Source of the DNA: Methanobacteriota archaeon
GTDB lineage: Archaea > Halobacteriota > Methanomicrobia > Methanomicrobiales > Methanomicrobiaceae
NCBI GenBank assembly: GCA_016841485.1
Contig: JAENZA010000001.1
Coordinates: forward strand, 62,001-126,000
DNA length: 64,000 nt
Direction of reading: 5' to 3'
The notes under the pieces are model-generated. The model did not search any database, had not been told where the DNA came from, and saw only the letters and a program-made list of their open reading frames with translations. A program made the translations under genes and the position numbers. This document shows, piece after piece, positions 37,419-45,756 of the stretch (the first letter of the stretch is position 1; each line of letters starts with the position of its first letter).

Positions 37419-37664
37419 ATGATTGAGATCAACGTTGATAAAGATGCATGCGTGGGTTGCGGTTTATGTGTCAAGGACTGCCCGATGGATGTTCTTGAAC
37501 TGCATAATGGTGTCTGTACACCCGTCAGACCTGAAAATTGCATGGGATGCCTCTCATGCCATGAGATCTGCCCTGCCCAGGCACTAGAGCATAAGGGCGC
37601 AGTACCATCACGCAGGATGTATATCAGCATGAAAGTCTGCACAATGCTCAGGAAAGTGATCTGA
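37419..37664 (+). CDS. 2[4Fe-4S] ferredoxin of the hydrogenase operon
   Basis: 81 residues with two CxxCxxCxxxC motifs: CVGCGLCVKDC (Cys11, 14, 17, 21) and CMGCLSCHEIC (near 41-51). The second cluster is followed by Pro, as usual. A C-terminal tail of ~25 residues lacks clusters. First gene of the operon; its stop overlaps the next ATG (TGATG). It could pass electrons between the hydrogenase subunits encoded downstream and a partner, or be a fixed subunit. Confidence 0.9.
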   Translation: MIEINVDKDACVGCGLCVKDCPMDVLELHNGVCTPVRPENCMGCLSCHEICPAQALEHKGAVPSRRMYISMKVCTMLRKVI

Positions 37665-38227
37665 TGACAGCCAGTTACATAGACGAAGCAAAGGAACAGT
37701 TCAGAACAGATCTGGTCTTTAAATCCGAAGATGTACCGCTCAGGTGTGATCCCCCCGCAGCAGAAATGGAAGTCACCCTGCACGGACTTATGCAGATGAA
37801 CGGATATATCATAAAGTCCCTCGAAGAGATTGCCGGGAGAGGTGCAAATGCAGTCACCTATCGTGCCGGGAAAAAGTTCGGGCATGAAGTTGCAAAATAC
37901 TTCGAGAAAAAAGAGGACGTGGAAGAAGCACTCAGGGAGCTCTCATATATTCTTCACGGACAGTATTCGTTTGAACCCTGGAAACCAGGAGACAAAGACG
38001 ACTATATCGTCGAGGAAGACGGCAGCACATTTATTTACCTGGTTTTTCATGACTGCATCGTCAGGCAGACCCTGAGAAGAATCGGCCAGGAACAGGGAGG
38101 CCCCTTCTGCCAGACGCTCTGTGGCTACGTTGTGGGCGCCGTCGAAGAAATCACCGGCAAACGCGGTAAACTGGAGATCATTCATACCGGACCAAATGCC
38201 TGTCTGAAAAAATTAATCCTCAAATAG
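37664..38227 (+). CDS. V4R-like domain protein in hydrogenase operon
   Basis: 187 residues. The C-terminal half has the pattern of 4-vinyl-reductase (V4R) domains: RGANAVTYRAGKKFGHEVAKY, then FCQTLCGYVVGAVEEITG and a closing HTGPNACLKKLIL with conserved Cys. V4R domains bind small molecules, often hydrophobic ones, and occur in sensors and in chlorophyll and methanogen proteins. Three cysteines near the end could also bind metal. It sits between a ferredoxin and the hydrogenase small subunit with 1-base and ~11-base spacing, so cotranslation is likely. Ligand unknown. Confidence 0.65.
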   Translation: MTASYIDEAKEQFRTDLVFKSEDVPLRCDPPAAEMEVTLHGLMQMNGYIIKSLEEIAGRGANAVTYRAGKKFGHEVAKYFEKKEDVEEALRELSYILHGQYSFEPWKPGDKDDYIVEEDGSTFIYLVFHDCIVRQTLRRIGQEQGGPFCQTLCGYVVGAVEEITGKRGKLEIIHTGPNACLKKLILK

Positions 38228-38238
38228 CGGTGAGATCC

Positions 38239-39159
38239 ATGAAAATAGCTATTGAAGAGCTTGCAGGATGTTCGGGGTGTACAATCGCAGTGCTTGACCT
38301 CCATGAAGCGATCCTCGACGTCATAGAAAAGGCAGATATTGTGTATTCTCCTGTCATCATGGATGTCAAAACACCTCCTGATGATATCGACATCGCTTTT
38401 GTTACCGGTGCGGTCAGAAATGAGGAGAATCAGGAACGCCTCAAAACCATCAGAAAAAAAGCAAAAACCCTTGTCGCCTTGGGAACATGCGCCTGTTACG
38501 GAGGAGTATCCGGCCTCTCCATGACGCATAGCAGGGAGGATATTTTTACAGAGGTCTATAAAGGGGTGGAAACTACCGACGAGAACGGCGTCATCCCTGA
38601 TGAGGTGCCTGAGTTTCTCTACCGCGTCTTTGCTGTTGGCGACATGGTAAAAATCGATTACTATATCCCAGGCTGTCCACCAAAGGAGGCGCGCCTGAAA
38701 GAGATCATCCTCCCGTTGATTACGGGGGATAAGATCACCCTGTCAAGAAAATCGGTTTGTTCGGAATGTGACAGAAAGATGGGTGAAGTCACCGAGTGGT
38801 CACTCAAGAGACGCCATGTAGGAGAACCGGTTCCCGGAGAATGCCTTCTCAGCCAGGGGTACCTCTGTCTCGGACCGGTCACCTTCTGCGGCTGCGGGGC
38901 ATCATGTCCGAAAAATAATATCCCGTGCCATGGATGCAACGGTCCGTCACTCGATATTATCCGTGAACCGTGCAGGGATATCTACAATCTGATGGTCAGG
39001 CGTATCGCAGATTTAACTGATATCCCGGAAAAAGAGATTGCCAAGCAATTCTACGACGTCAGCCATACCATGTATGCATTCACCATGGGAAGTGAAGTGA
39101 TGGAGGACAAACAAATTTCCAAGATACGTGAACTCATCTCCGAAGGTGGAAAACGATGA
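38239..39159 (+). CDS. [NiFe] hydrogenase small subunit (group 3, Mvh/Frh-type)
   Basis: 306 residues from the ATG at 38239, with GGTGAGAT upstream; a GTG at 38230 is the longer option. No Tat signal, so cytoplasmic. Proximal cluster ligands are in GCSGC near residue 10, GTCACYGG near 85 and PGCPP near 145. Further cysteines (CSEC near 175, CLGPVTFCGCGASC near 215, CHGCNG near 230) supply medial and distal clusters. It overlaps the large-subunit gene by 4 bases. Group 3 placement is by resemblance to methanogen F420-nonreducing hydrogenase MvhG. Confidence 0.88.
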   Translation: MKIAIEELAGCSGCTIAVLDLHEAILDVIEKADIVYSPVIMDVKTPPDDIDIAFVTGAVRNEENQERLKTIRKKAKTLVALGTCACYGGVSGLSMTHSREDIFTEVYKGVETTDENGVIPDEVPEFLYRVFAVGDMVKIDYYIPGCPPKEARLKEIILPLITGDKITLSRKSVCSECDRKMGEVTEWSLKRRHVGEPVPGECLLSQGYLCLGPVTFCGCGASCPKNNIPCHGCNGPSLDIIREPCRDIYNLMVRRIADLTDIPEKEIAKQFYDVSHTMYAFTMGSEVMEDKQISKIRELISEGGKR

Positions 39160-40550
39160 AGGATATCTGTATCAATCCCGTTACCCGCATAGAGGGGCAT
39201 GCACAGGTACGGATATCCCTGGATGATGCGGGGGGGATTGAAAGCGCGCATTTCAATGTTGTAGAACTGAGAGGTTTCGAAAAATTCATGATCGGAGCCG
39301 CAGTTGAAGAAGCACCACGGATTACCCCAAGAATATGTGGAATCTGCCCCACATCACATCATATCGCATCGGTAATGGCATGCGACCATATATACGGGGC
39401 CACAATTCCTCCAACGGCACAAAAACTCAGGGAACTTTTGATGCTCGGGCAGTTCGTCCATTCCCACTCGCTTCACTTTTTCATGCTCGCTGCTCCCGAC
39501 TTTATTATTGGCCACGAAGTGCCACAGGAGGAACGCAATATTCTCGGCCTCGTCAAAAAATCTCCGGATATAGCCAAAAAGGCCATCGAAGTCAGAAAAT
39601 TCGGCCAACGACTGACCGAGGCAATAGGGGGAAAACCGATTCATCCCTCTTCTGCAATCCCCGGAGGTATTTCGCACGCACTTTCAGAGCAGAAACGTGT
39701 GGAACTCCTCGCAATGGCAGAAAAATCACTTGCAATTGCAACCGAATGCTGGGGAATGGCAAGAGACCTGCTTGACAAAACAGACCTCTCGTTTGGGGCT
39801 GTGGAGTCCTCATTTATGGGTCTTTCAAATAATGGCACATTTTCCGTCTGTGAAGGCACCCCCCAGATCATATCACGCAATGGCTCCCCAGCAGGGACCT
39901 TTGCCAATGAAGGATATCTTCAGTACATAGAGGAGTACTCAGAGAGCTGGTCATATCTGAAATTCGCCAGATTAACCGATGGTAATTACTATCGTGTTGG
40001 TCCCCTCGCACGGCTGAATATCGTAGATTCAATGGGCACGCCGCGTGCGGATGAGGCCCTAGATGAATACCGGGATAAATTTGGCAGACTGGTCCAGACG
40101 ACCCTTGCGTATAACCCAGCACGATATATTGAATTTCTGGCGGCAACAGAACGGGCAGTTGATCTTCTAAAAGACCCGTCCATTACCGGCAGCGCCATCA
40201 GGACGCCGGTTGACGAAGTGGTACACAGGAGAGGTGTTGGCATCATTGAAGCTCCGCGTGGAACCCTCATCCATGACTACACGGTAAACGATGAGGGATT
40301 CATTGAAAAATGCAACCTCATTGTTGCAACATGCCAGAATAACTGGGGAATGGACCGTGGCGTGGAAGATGTCGCCCGTAAAGTCATTCAGAACGGAGAG
40401 ATTTCGGAAAGTGCGAAAAACCAGATTGAGATGGTAATCAGGGCATATGATCCCTGCATATCCTGTGCAACCCATGCAATTGGACAGATGCCGCTAAAAT
40501 TTGAGATTGTCCGACGGAGAAACCATAATATGTCTGAAAACAGGATTTAA
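39156..40550 (+). CDS. [NiFe] hydrogenase large (catalytic) subunit, Mvh-like
   Basis: 464 residues. The Ni ligands are Cys61 and Cys64 (RICGICPTSHH) and Cys434 and Cys437 (DPCISCATH). His440 is followed by a 24-residue tail, as in precursors cut by a maturation protease. N-terminal INPVTRIEGHAQV and LRGFEKFMIG resemble MvhA more than FrhA. No mvhD, frhB or hdr genes are adjacent, so the electron partner is not evident. All metal ligands are intact, so an active enzyme is likely. Confidence 0.92.
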   Translation: MKDICINPVTRIEGHAQVRISLDDAGGIESAHFNVVELRGFEKFMIGAAVEEAPRITPRICGICPTSHHIASVMACDHIYGATIPPTAQKLRELLMLGQFVHSHSLHFFMLAAPDFIIGHEVPQEERNILGLVKKSPDIAKKAIEVRKFGQRLTEAIGGKPIHPSSAIPGGISHALSEQKRVELLAMAEKSLAIATECWGMARDLLDKTDLSFGAVESSFMGLSNNGTFSVCEGTPQIISRNGSPAGTFANEGYLQYIEEYSESWSYLKFARLTDGNYYRVGPLARLNIVDSMGTPRADEALDEYRDKFGRLVQTTLAYNPARYIEFLAATERAVDLLKDPSITGSAIRTPVDEVVHRRGVGIIEAPRGTLIHDYTVNDEGFIEKCNLIVATCQNNWGMDRGVEDVARKVIQNGEISESAKNQIEMVIRAYDPCISCATHAIGQMPLKFEIVRRRNHNMSENRI

Positions 40551-40568
40551 AAAAGGGAGGTGTTGGTG

Positions 40569-40916
40569 ATGTTAAAAGCAATATTAGGAGAATTTCTCAG
40601 GCTGGAGGGCATAAAGGCCGCAGTTGTCGTCGGGCGTGATGGATTTGTTATTGAGAGCGCAGAGAAAGGAGATATTGACACAGAGGCTCTGGGAGCAATG
40701 GCTTCAACCGGCATGGGTACATCAGAAGCCATGGGAGCAGAACTCGGACAGGGGGAGATGATCCAAATGCTCGTAGAACTTGAAAACGGCCCAATACTCC
40801 TCTCACCCCTCTCAGAAGATGAACTTATTGCCATAGTAGCTGAAAAAGAAGTGAATATCGGACGTATCCGGTATGAGCTGAAAAAGAACAGAGAACGAAT
40901 TATCGCTGCATTGTGA
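40569..40916 (+). CDS. Roadblock/LC7 domain protein (first)
   Basis: 115 residues forming one Roadblock/LC7 fold. It has the helix LKAILGEFLRLEGIKAAVVVGRDGFVIES, a strand-rich core and the C-terminal helix IGRIRYELKKNRERI. Roadblock proteins act as dimeric platforms, often for small GTPases. GGGAGGTG lies 6 bases before the ATG at 40569, so translation is strong. It sits 18 bases after the hydrogenase large subunit gene and overlaps the next gene (TGATG), tying it to the hydrogenase operon. No GTPase gene is nearby. Confidence 0.8.
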   Translation: MLKAILGEFLRLEGIKAAVVVGRDGFVIESAEKGDIDTEALGAMASTGMGTSEAMGAELGQGEMIQMLVELENGPILLSPLSEDELIAIVAEKEVNIGRIRYELKKNRERIIAAL

Positions 40917-41575
40917 TGCTCATGCTTCCTGATGGAAAACGTATAACAAAACTCGAGTGCCCTTTCGCTGAATTGTCCGAGTATACCGAACAAATTGTCG
41001 TCGGGGTAAAGGCCTACTCGGACAAGGGGTATGGATATCTCATTATGGAGAATGGGATTCCTGCAATAGGGTACTTCTCGTCTGAAGACGGCGATTACCA
41101 GGGAAATGACGCGATACTATTTTTCAGAAAATCCCAGAAATTTATTTTTGAAATTTTTTCCTATTCGGAAACAGAACTTCGTGATGCCGTAACCCATGCC
41201 ATAAATCAGAGATGGCTTGTAGATCACCCGACACTGCCACCGAAAGAGATAGTCGAACTTTCCGAAGATCAGAAACTTGAAAAGATCCTTAAACAGCCCG
41301 GAGTACTGGCCGTGGCAGCCTTCTTTGAAGGATTCCCCGTCCATTCCAAGGGGAAGGGAGATTTTGAAAAGGTTGCCGCTATTGCCGAAGACCTCCATCG
41401 GGCCGGTGGCAGAATTGCGGGAGACCTGGGTATTGGCGCACTCGACCAGATCATCCTTGAAACGTCAGAAGCAAAATTCATTCTTGCTCCATTCGGGGAT
41501 CTGTTCATCTGCGTACTCACAACAACCAATGCAAATCTGGGACTTATCAGGCTTGCAATAAAAGGAGTACAGTAA
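40916..41575 (+). CDS. Two-domain protein: sensor-like N-terminal domain + Roadblock/LC7
   Basis: 219 residues. The N-terminal ~105 residues form an alpha-beta domain (GYGYLIMENGIPAIGYFSSEDG, AILFFRKSQKFIFEIFSYSE) resembling the N-terminus of the protein at 41710-42339. The C-terminal ~100 residues are a second Roadblock fold (ILKQPGVLAVAAFFEGFPV, VLTTTNANLGLIRLAIKG). It starts at the ATG overlapping the previous stop. The two Roadblock proteins may form a heterodimer. Last sizeable gene of the hydrogenase operon. Confidence 0.7.
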   Translation: MLMLPDGKRITKLECPFAELSEYTEQIVVGVKAYSDKGYGYLIMENGIPAIGYFSSEDGDYQGNDAILFFRKSQKFIFEIFSYSETELRDAVTHAINQRWLVDHPTLPPKEIVELSEDQKLEKILKQPGVLAVAAFFEGFPVHSKGKGDFEKVAAIAEDLHRAGGRIAGDLGIGALDQIILETSEAKFILAPFGDLFICVLTTTNANLGLIRLAIKGVQ

Positions 41576-41577
41576 TC

Positions 41578-41643
41578 ATGTCTCGATGGATGGGAGATTT
41601 GAAGCGCAAACACAGAAGAGATCAGGAGAAAAATGCCCATTGA
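41578..41643 (+). CDS. Possible 21-residue basic peptide
   Basis: ATG TCT CGA TGG starts 3 bases after the preceding stop and runs 21 codons to TGA. The peptide is highly basic (MSRWMGDLKRKHRRD). The position, tight behind the Roadblock gene, makes translation possible, but such short frames occur by chance and no family is known to me. Confidence 0.25.
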   Translation: MSRWMGDLKRKHRRDQEKNAH

Positions 41644-41650
41644 TTGGCAA

Positions 41651-41684
41651 AATTATATTAAATTAAAAATTGAAGGATATAAAT
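41651..41684 (+). promoter_or_regulatory. Promoter-like region of the pilus-type operon
   Basis: TATA-like AATTATATTA (41651-41660) and GATATAAAT (41676-41684) lie in a 66-base AT-rich gap between the hydrogenase operon and the next gene. A GGTGAT Shine-Dalgarno (41700-41705) precedes the ATG at 41710. Suggests an own promoter for the downstream genes, though read-through from the hydrogenase operon is not excluded. Confidence 0.45.
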
Positions 41685-41709
41685 GGTATCGTTGGGGTGT
41701 GGTGATTAG

Positions 41710-42339
41710 ATGGAGATTGAGGATCATATCAGAGTTGTCATAGAAAATTCGAAATATGCAGGAGAATACGGAACCGATGACCTGATAAGCAAAATGAAGG
41801 CTTCAGGGAGGTCCGGACTGGCAGTTTCATCGGACAAAGATAAACAGTTTCTTCTGATATTTGTTGACGGTCAACCGGAAGGTGCAGCCCTCATGGCTTC
41901 CGAGGGAAATCTTTTTGGAGACAAAGCAATTTATCTCTGCAAGGAAGACAGCAAATTTAAGGTCTATGTGTGTGACCATCGCTATGCAGAATCAGTTGCA
42001 GCAGGGTGCAGAATCTATGATAAAGGGCATCTTCATGGATCACAGCTTGATGATATTCCAACGATTGGTGGTGCTAAAATCACAAGGGGGGCATTAAAAC
42101 TGATTATCCTGGAGAATAATCAGCCCAAGCAGGGAGTCAGGGTTTCAATCAGAAAGGGACGCCAGATGCTTCTGAGTGAATTAACCGGTAAAGAAGGGAA
42201 TGTGACATTTAAACTGGTAAACGGAATTTATGACTGCATTGTTGTTGACCGTAATCAAAAAATCCATAAGTTCAAAATTGAATTCAATGACCCCCGGGTC
42301 GAAACAATTATTGAAATCGGAGGTGGGATGAATGAATGA
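41710..42339 (+). CDS. Two-domain protein linked to pilus ATPase
   Basis: 209 residues; no named family. Residues ~1-100 form an alpha-beta domain with SGLAVSSDKDKQFLLIFVDG and GDKAIYLCKEDSKFKVYVC, resembling the N-terminal domain of the Roadblock protein at 40916. Residues ~125-205 look like a beta-sandwich (KLIILENNQPKQGVRVSIR, NGIYDCIVVDRNQKIHKF), akin to carboxypeptidase regulatory-type domains. No signal peptide, so cytoplasmic. It overlaps the ATPase gene by 8 bases and may regulate that ATPase. Confidence 0.6.
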   Translation: MEIEDHIRVVIENSKYAGEYGTDDLISKMKASGRSGLAVSSDKDKQFLLIFVDGQPEGAALMASEGNLFGDKAIYLCKEDSKFKVYVCDHRYAESVAAGCRIYDKGHLHGSQLDDIPTIGGAKITRGALKLIILENNQPKQGVRVSIRKGRQMLLSELTGKEGNVTFKLVNGIYDCIVVDRNQKIHKFKIEFNDPRVETIIEIGGGMNE

Positions 42340-44836
42340 CAAGAAATCACTTTTCAATGGGATTAAAGGATTCACCAAAAAATCAGAGGATGAAAAACCA
42401 GCATCAGCTGTTGATGAGAATGTTCAGGATATAATCAGTGGAGTTACCAAAGGTCTGGAGGACCCCCCCGAGGAGACATCGAAACCAGAACCAACAGAAC
42501 CCATTGTAGAGACCGCCCCGGTAAAACAGGTTCCTGATACAGTGGCGGAACAGTCTCCATCTTCACCACCCGGAACGTCCGCTCATGACCTGGGAAGCCT
42601 GATTAACGAACTCAAGCGGCAGTCTGATGAAGGAACCGAGATTGAGGCAACACTGGATATCGAGACACAGAATGATGCCCCTCCATCAACCCAGAAAACC
42701 ACCAACCCCTATCCTCCGGGTTCACTTTCAGATATGATCCACAAGATCAGGGAAAGCGAAAACGTACAGGAGCAAAATACAGTCAATGATGGGAAAGTCA
42801 ACGCCATAATCAGTGATGTCCTCACTACCTATGAAGAGGCAGAGGCTCCTTCCATTCATACCGCTTCAGGGGTCTCCCAAACAAAAGTTACCAGAATTGC
42901 CGATGATACTGGTGATGACGATTTAGGAGACGTCATTGTCAATACCGATACGGACGATTCTCGCCTTCCGGGTAAAACCCATTGGTCAAAAGACGGGGAT
43001 TCTCCCGGTAAAAGCCCTGGAATCGTGAGTATCGACGAACTTAGCGGCCTCTCAAGCCTGATTCTGGCTAAGGGGGCCGAGCTCGATCTGGAGGAATTCC
43101 GCATCTCAGAAAAAGATAGACAGTTCGAATTGGTAGATAGAAAACAGATTCTCTCCGCACTCGACGGTCTTGTTCAGGGGGATGTTGACAGCCTTGATCT
43201 CTCAAGGATGACTCCTCCCGAAACACCCGAAAGTCCAGTCCAGGAAGAGAAAAAGAAGAAATTCGGCGGGAAAATCTTTGGAAAGATCATTGGTGTGGTC
43301 GAGGAGTATGATCCGAGCATTCACGGACCTATCGTCGACCTGGCCATGAAGGAACACGAGTCAGTCGAAGAGATTGAATTGTACCCTGTCAATGAACCCT
43401 TCGCATATATCCGGATTATCTTCGATCACAATGCACACGAATACCAGTACCGTGTCATCGAACCGGAGTTAACCGATGCGGAAACGGTTTTGAGGGATGA
43501 AATAATCCAGAGGCTCTTTGAAACTCTCGACGTAAATACTCAGGACCTTACCAAAGAAACGGCAGATATCGCCCTCAGGACAGCCGTTGATGAAATCATT
43601 TCTGATTATGGCATAAAACTGACCCCCCCCTCACGTGCCAAGGTCTACTATAATATTCAGAAGACGTTTCTTGGCGACGGTCTCATCGATCCCATCATGC
43701 ATGACAAATATATCGAAGATATCTCCTGTGACGGCCTCAACTCCCCAATATTTGTTTTCCATTCGAACTATGAGTCCATCCAGAGCAACCTGCACTATGA
43801 CAAGACTGCTGAGCTGGATTCATTTGTTACCAAACTGGCTCAGCGTGCAGGCAAGTACATCTCCATTTCAGAGCCGATGCTTGATGCAACCATGGCGGAT
43901 GGCTCCCGTATTCAGATGACTCTCGGGCATGAAGTGACAGCGCACGGCTCAACATTTACCATCCGTAAATTCAAGGAAGAACCGATCACCCCGACAGATC
44001 TCATCGAGTGGGGCACCTACTCTCCCCTCTCCGTTGCCTTCTTCTGGCTTGCAGTTGAAAACGGGAAATCCTGCATCTTTGCCGGAGGAACTGCATCAGG
44101 AAAAACCACATCGCTCAATGCGATATCGCTCTTTATTCCCCCGCTGTCAAAAATAGTCTCACTGGAAGACACCCGTGAACTCAAACTCCCCCATAAAAAC
44201 TGGATCCCCTCAATAACAAGGGAGTCATTCGACTCTGCAGGAAAGGGTTCCATTGATATGTACGAACTGCTGCGTGCGGCACTCCGTCAGAGGCCCGAGT
44301 ATATCCTTGTGGGTGAAGTGCGTGGTAAGGAATCCCAGACACTCTTCCAGGCAATGAGTACTGGTCACGTCACTTATGCAACAGTACACGCAGATTCTGT
44401 CGCCAGTGTGGTGCATCGTTTCGAAAACCCCCCAATGAATGTGCCAAGAAATATGCTGAGTGCTCTGGACCTCGTCAGTGTCCAGGTGCAGGCACGTTTC
44501 GGAGGTCAGCGTATCAGGCGCAATAAAGCGCTGATTGAAATTCTGGATATCGACCCACGCACGAAGGAACTCATCACAAATGAGGTGTTCAAATGGAATG
44601 CAGCCACTGACGAAATACGGTACTCCGGCAAATCATATGTCCTTGAAGATATCATGGAGTCCAAAGGCTGGAGCGAGGCCCGAATGCGGGAGGAATTGAA
44701 GCGCAGGCAGGAAATTCTGGAATGGATGCGTATCAAGAAGATTCGCCACTATGAAGAAGTAGGAAAAGTTCTCCTCTCATACTACCGTGACCCCGAAACC
44801 GTCATGGATCTCGTGAGAGGTGACCTGTATGAATAG
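42332..44836 (+). CDS. Type II/IV secretion (pilus) ATPase with long acidic N-terminus
   Basis: 834 residues, far longer than FlaI-type ATPases (~500-550). The first ~300 residues are acidic, rich in Pro/Glu/Thr and probably disordered. The core (about 310-760) is a GspE/ArlI-type ATPase. Walker A is GGTASGKTTS (near 587), Walker B YILVGEVRGKE (near 655), and the Asp box and His box regions SLEDTRELKLPHKN and HVTYATVHADS are present. A basic KKKKFGGKIFGKI segment (near 308) links the parts. It overlaps the membrane platform gene downstream. A tract of eight C lies at 43623-43630. Confidence 0.9.
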   Translation: MNDKKSLFNGIKGFTKKSEDEKPASAVDENVQDIISGVTKGLEDPPEETSKPEPTEPIVETAPVKQVPDTVAEQSPSSPPGTSAHDLGSLINELKRQSDEGTEIEATLDIETQNDAPPSTQKTTNPYPPGSLSDMIHKIRESENVQEQNTVNDGKVNAIISDVLTTYEEAEAPSIHTASGVSQTKVTRIADDTGDDDLGDVIVNTDTDDSRLPGKTHWSKDGDSPGKSPGIVSIDELSGLSSLILAKGAELDLEEFRISEKDRQFELVDRKQILSALDGLVQGDVDSLDLSRMTPPETPESPVQEEKKKKFGGKIFGKIIGVVEEYDPSIHGPIVDLAMKEHESVEEIELYPVNEPFAYIRIIFDHNAHEYQYRVIEPELTDAETVLRDEIIQRLFETLDVNTQDLTKETADIALRTAVDEIISDYGIKLTPPSRAKVYYNIQKTFLGDGLIDPIMHDKYIEDISCDGLNSPIFVFHSNYESIQSNLHYDKTAELDSFVTKLAQRAGKYISISEPMLDATMADGSRIQMTLGHEVTAHGSTFTIRKFKEEPITPTDLIEWGTYSPLSVAFFWLAVENGKSCIFAGGTASGKTTSLNAISLFIPPLSKIVSLEDTRELKLPHKNWIPSITRESFDSAGKGSIDMYELLRAALRQRPEYILVGEVRGKESQTLFQAMSTGHVTYATVHADSVASVVHRFENPPMNVPRNMLSALDLVSVQVQARFGGQRIRRNKALIEILDIDPRTKELITNEVFKWNAATDEIRYSGKSYVLEDIMESKGWSEARMREELKRRQEILEWMRIKKIRHYEEVGKVLLSYYRDPETVMDLVRGDLYE

Positions 44837-45752
44837 CTATGAACGCCTGTGCTTCAACCTCCTCGGCGAAAGAATGAGGAAAAAGAGGGATGATTTCCTC
44901 TTTCTCAGAACCGACATGATGCGGGCCAGAATGACGGTCCCGTTTGAGGCATACCTTTCCACTGCATACATTTCATCAGTCATCGTGGGCCTCCTTGCAG
45001 GAATTGCCATCGGTCTGATCACATGGTTCATGCAGGTACCGGAGATGATAGTGTATCATGGCGCTGTTCCGTCCTTTATAATTGCACTTGAACCATTTAA
45101 GCTCATTATCGGAACGATCATCGTCTTTACTCTCAGCATTCTTATCTTCGGGGGGGTGACATATGCCATTTATCTCATCTACCCCGGTGTGATGGCAGGT
45201 GAAAGAAAACGAAATATCGATGCGACCCTGCCCTATGCCATTAACTACGTCACTGCAATGTCAACAGCTGGAATCACTCCTGCCGAGGTCTTCAGGCTCT
45301 TGGGCCAGTCGAAAATCTACGGAGAAAGTGCAACGGAGGCCAGGTACATTGCTAGGGAAATCGACATATTTGGAAAGGATCTCATCGATGCGCTGCGCAT
45401 AGGAGGTATTTACACGCCCAGTGCCCGGATGCGTGACTTCCTTCAGGGAGCAAACGCGAGTATCTCCTCCGGAAGTAACCTCACTGAGTATTTCCGCATG
45501 AAGTCCGAGCAGTATACAAGGGAAAACAGGCTGGAGCAGAAGACATTTCTCGAGACACTTGGGTTGATCTCCGAGTCGTATGTGACGGCACTTGTTGCAG
45601 GAACACTGTTTCTCATCATCCTTCAGTCCATTATGTCAACGATCAGCGGAGAAACGGATCCATTGTTCCTTTACGCCGTCATCTACGGGATCATTCCCCT
45701 TGGCAGTATCATGTTCATCATCATGATCAGTTCCATGACACCGGAGGTGTGA
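44829..45752 (+). CDS. Type II secretion F/TadC-like membrane platform protein (first)
   Basis: 307 residues from the ATG at 44829 (MNSYERLCFNL), inside the last codons of the ATPase gene. Four transmembrane segments occur in two pairs: VGLLAGIAIGLITWFM and LIIGTIIVFTLSILIFG near the N-terminus, two more at the C-terminus. The T2SF domain in between has LPYAINYVTAMSTAGITPAEVFRLL, a family hallmark. It works with the ATPase as the membrane platform of the pilus-like machine. Confidence 0.87.
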   Translation: MNSYERLCFNLLGERMRKKRDDFLFLRTDMMRARMTVPFEAYLSTAYISSVIVGLLAGIAIGLITWFMQVPEMIVYHGAVPSFIIALEPFKLIIGTIIVFTLSILIFGGVTYAIYLIYPGVMAGERKRNIDATLPYAINYVTAMSTAGITPAEVFRLLGQSKIYGESATEARYIAREIDIFGKDLIDALRIGGIYTPSARMRDFLQGANASISSGSNLTEYFRMKSEQYTRENRLEQKTFLETLGLISESYVTALVAGTLFLIILQSIMSTISGETDPLFLYAVIYGIIPLGSIMFIIMISSMTPEV

Positions 45753-45756
45753 AGAG

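Noticed and set aside
37419..40550. Interpretation as a classical Mvh-Hdr electron-bifurcating cluster
   Set aside because: No mvhD or hdrABC gene is adjacent, and the neighbours are V4R and Roadblock genes. The complex could still form with subunits encoded elsewhere, but the sequence here does not show it.
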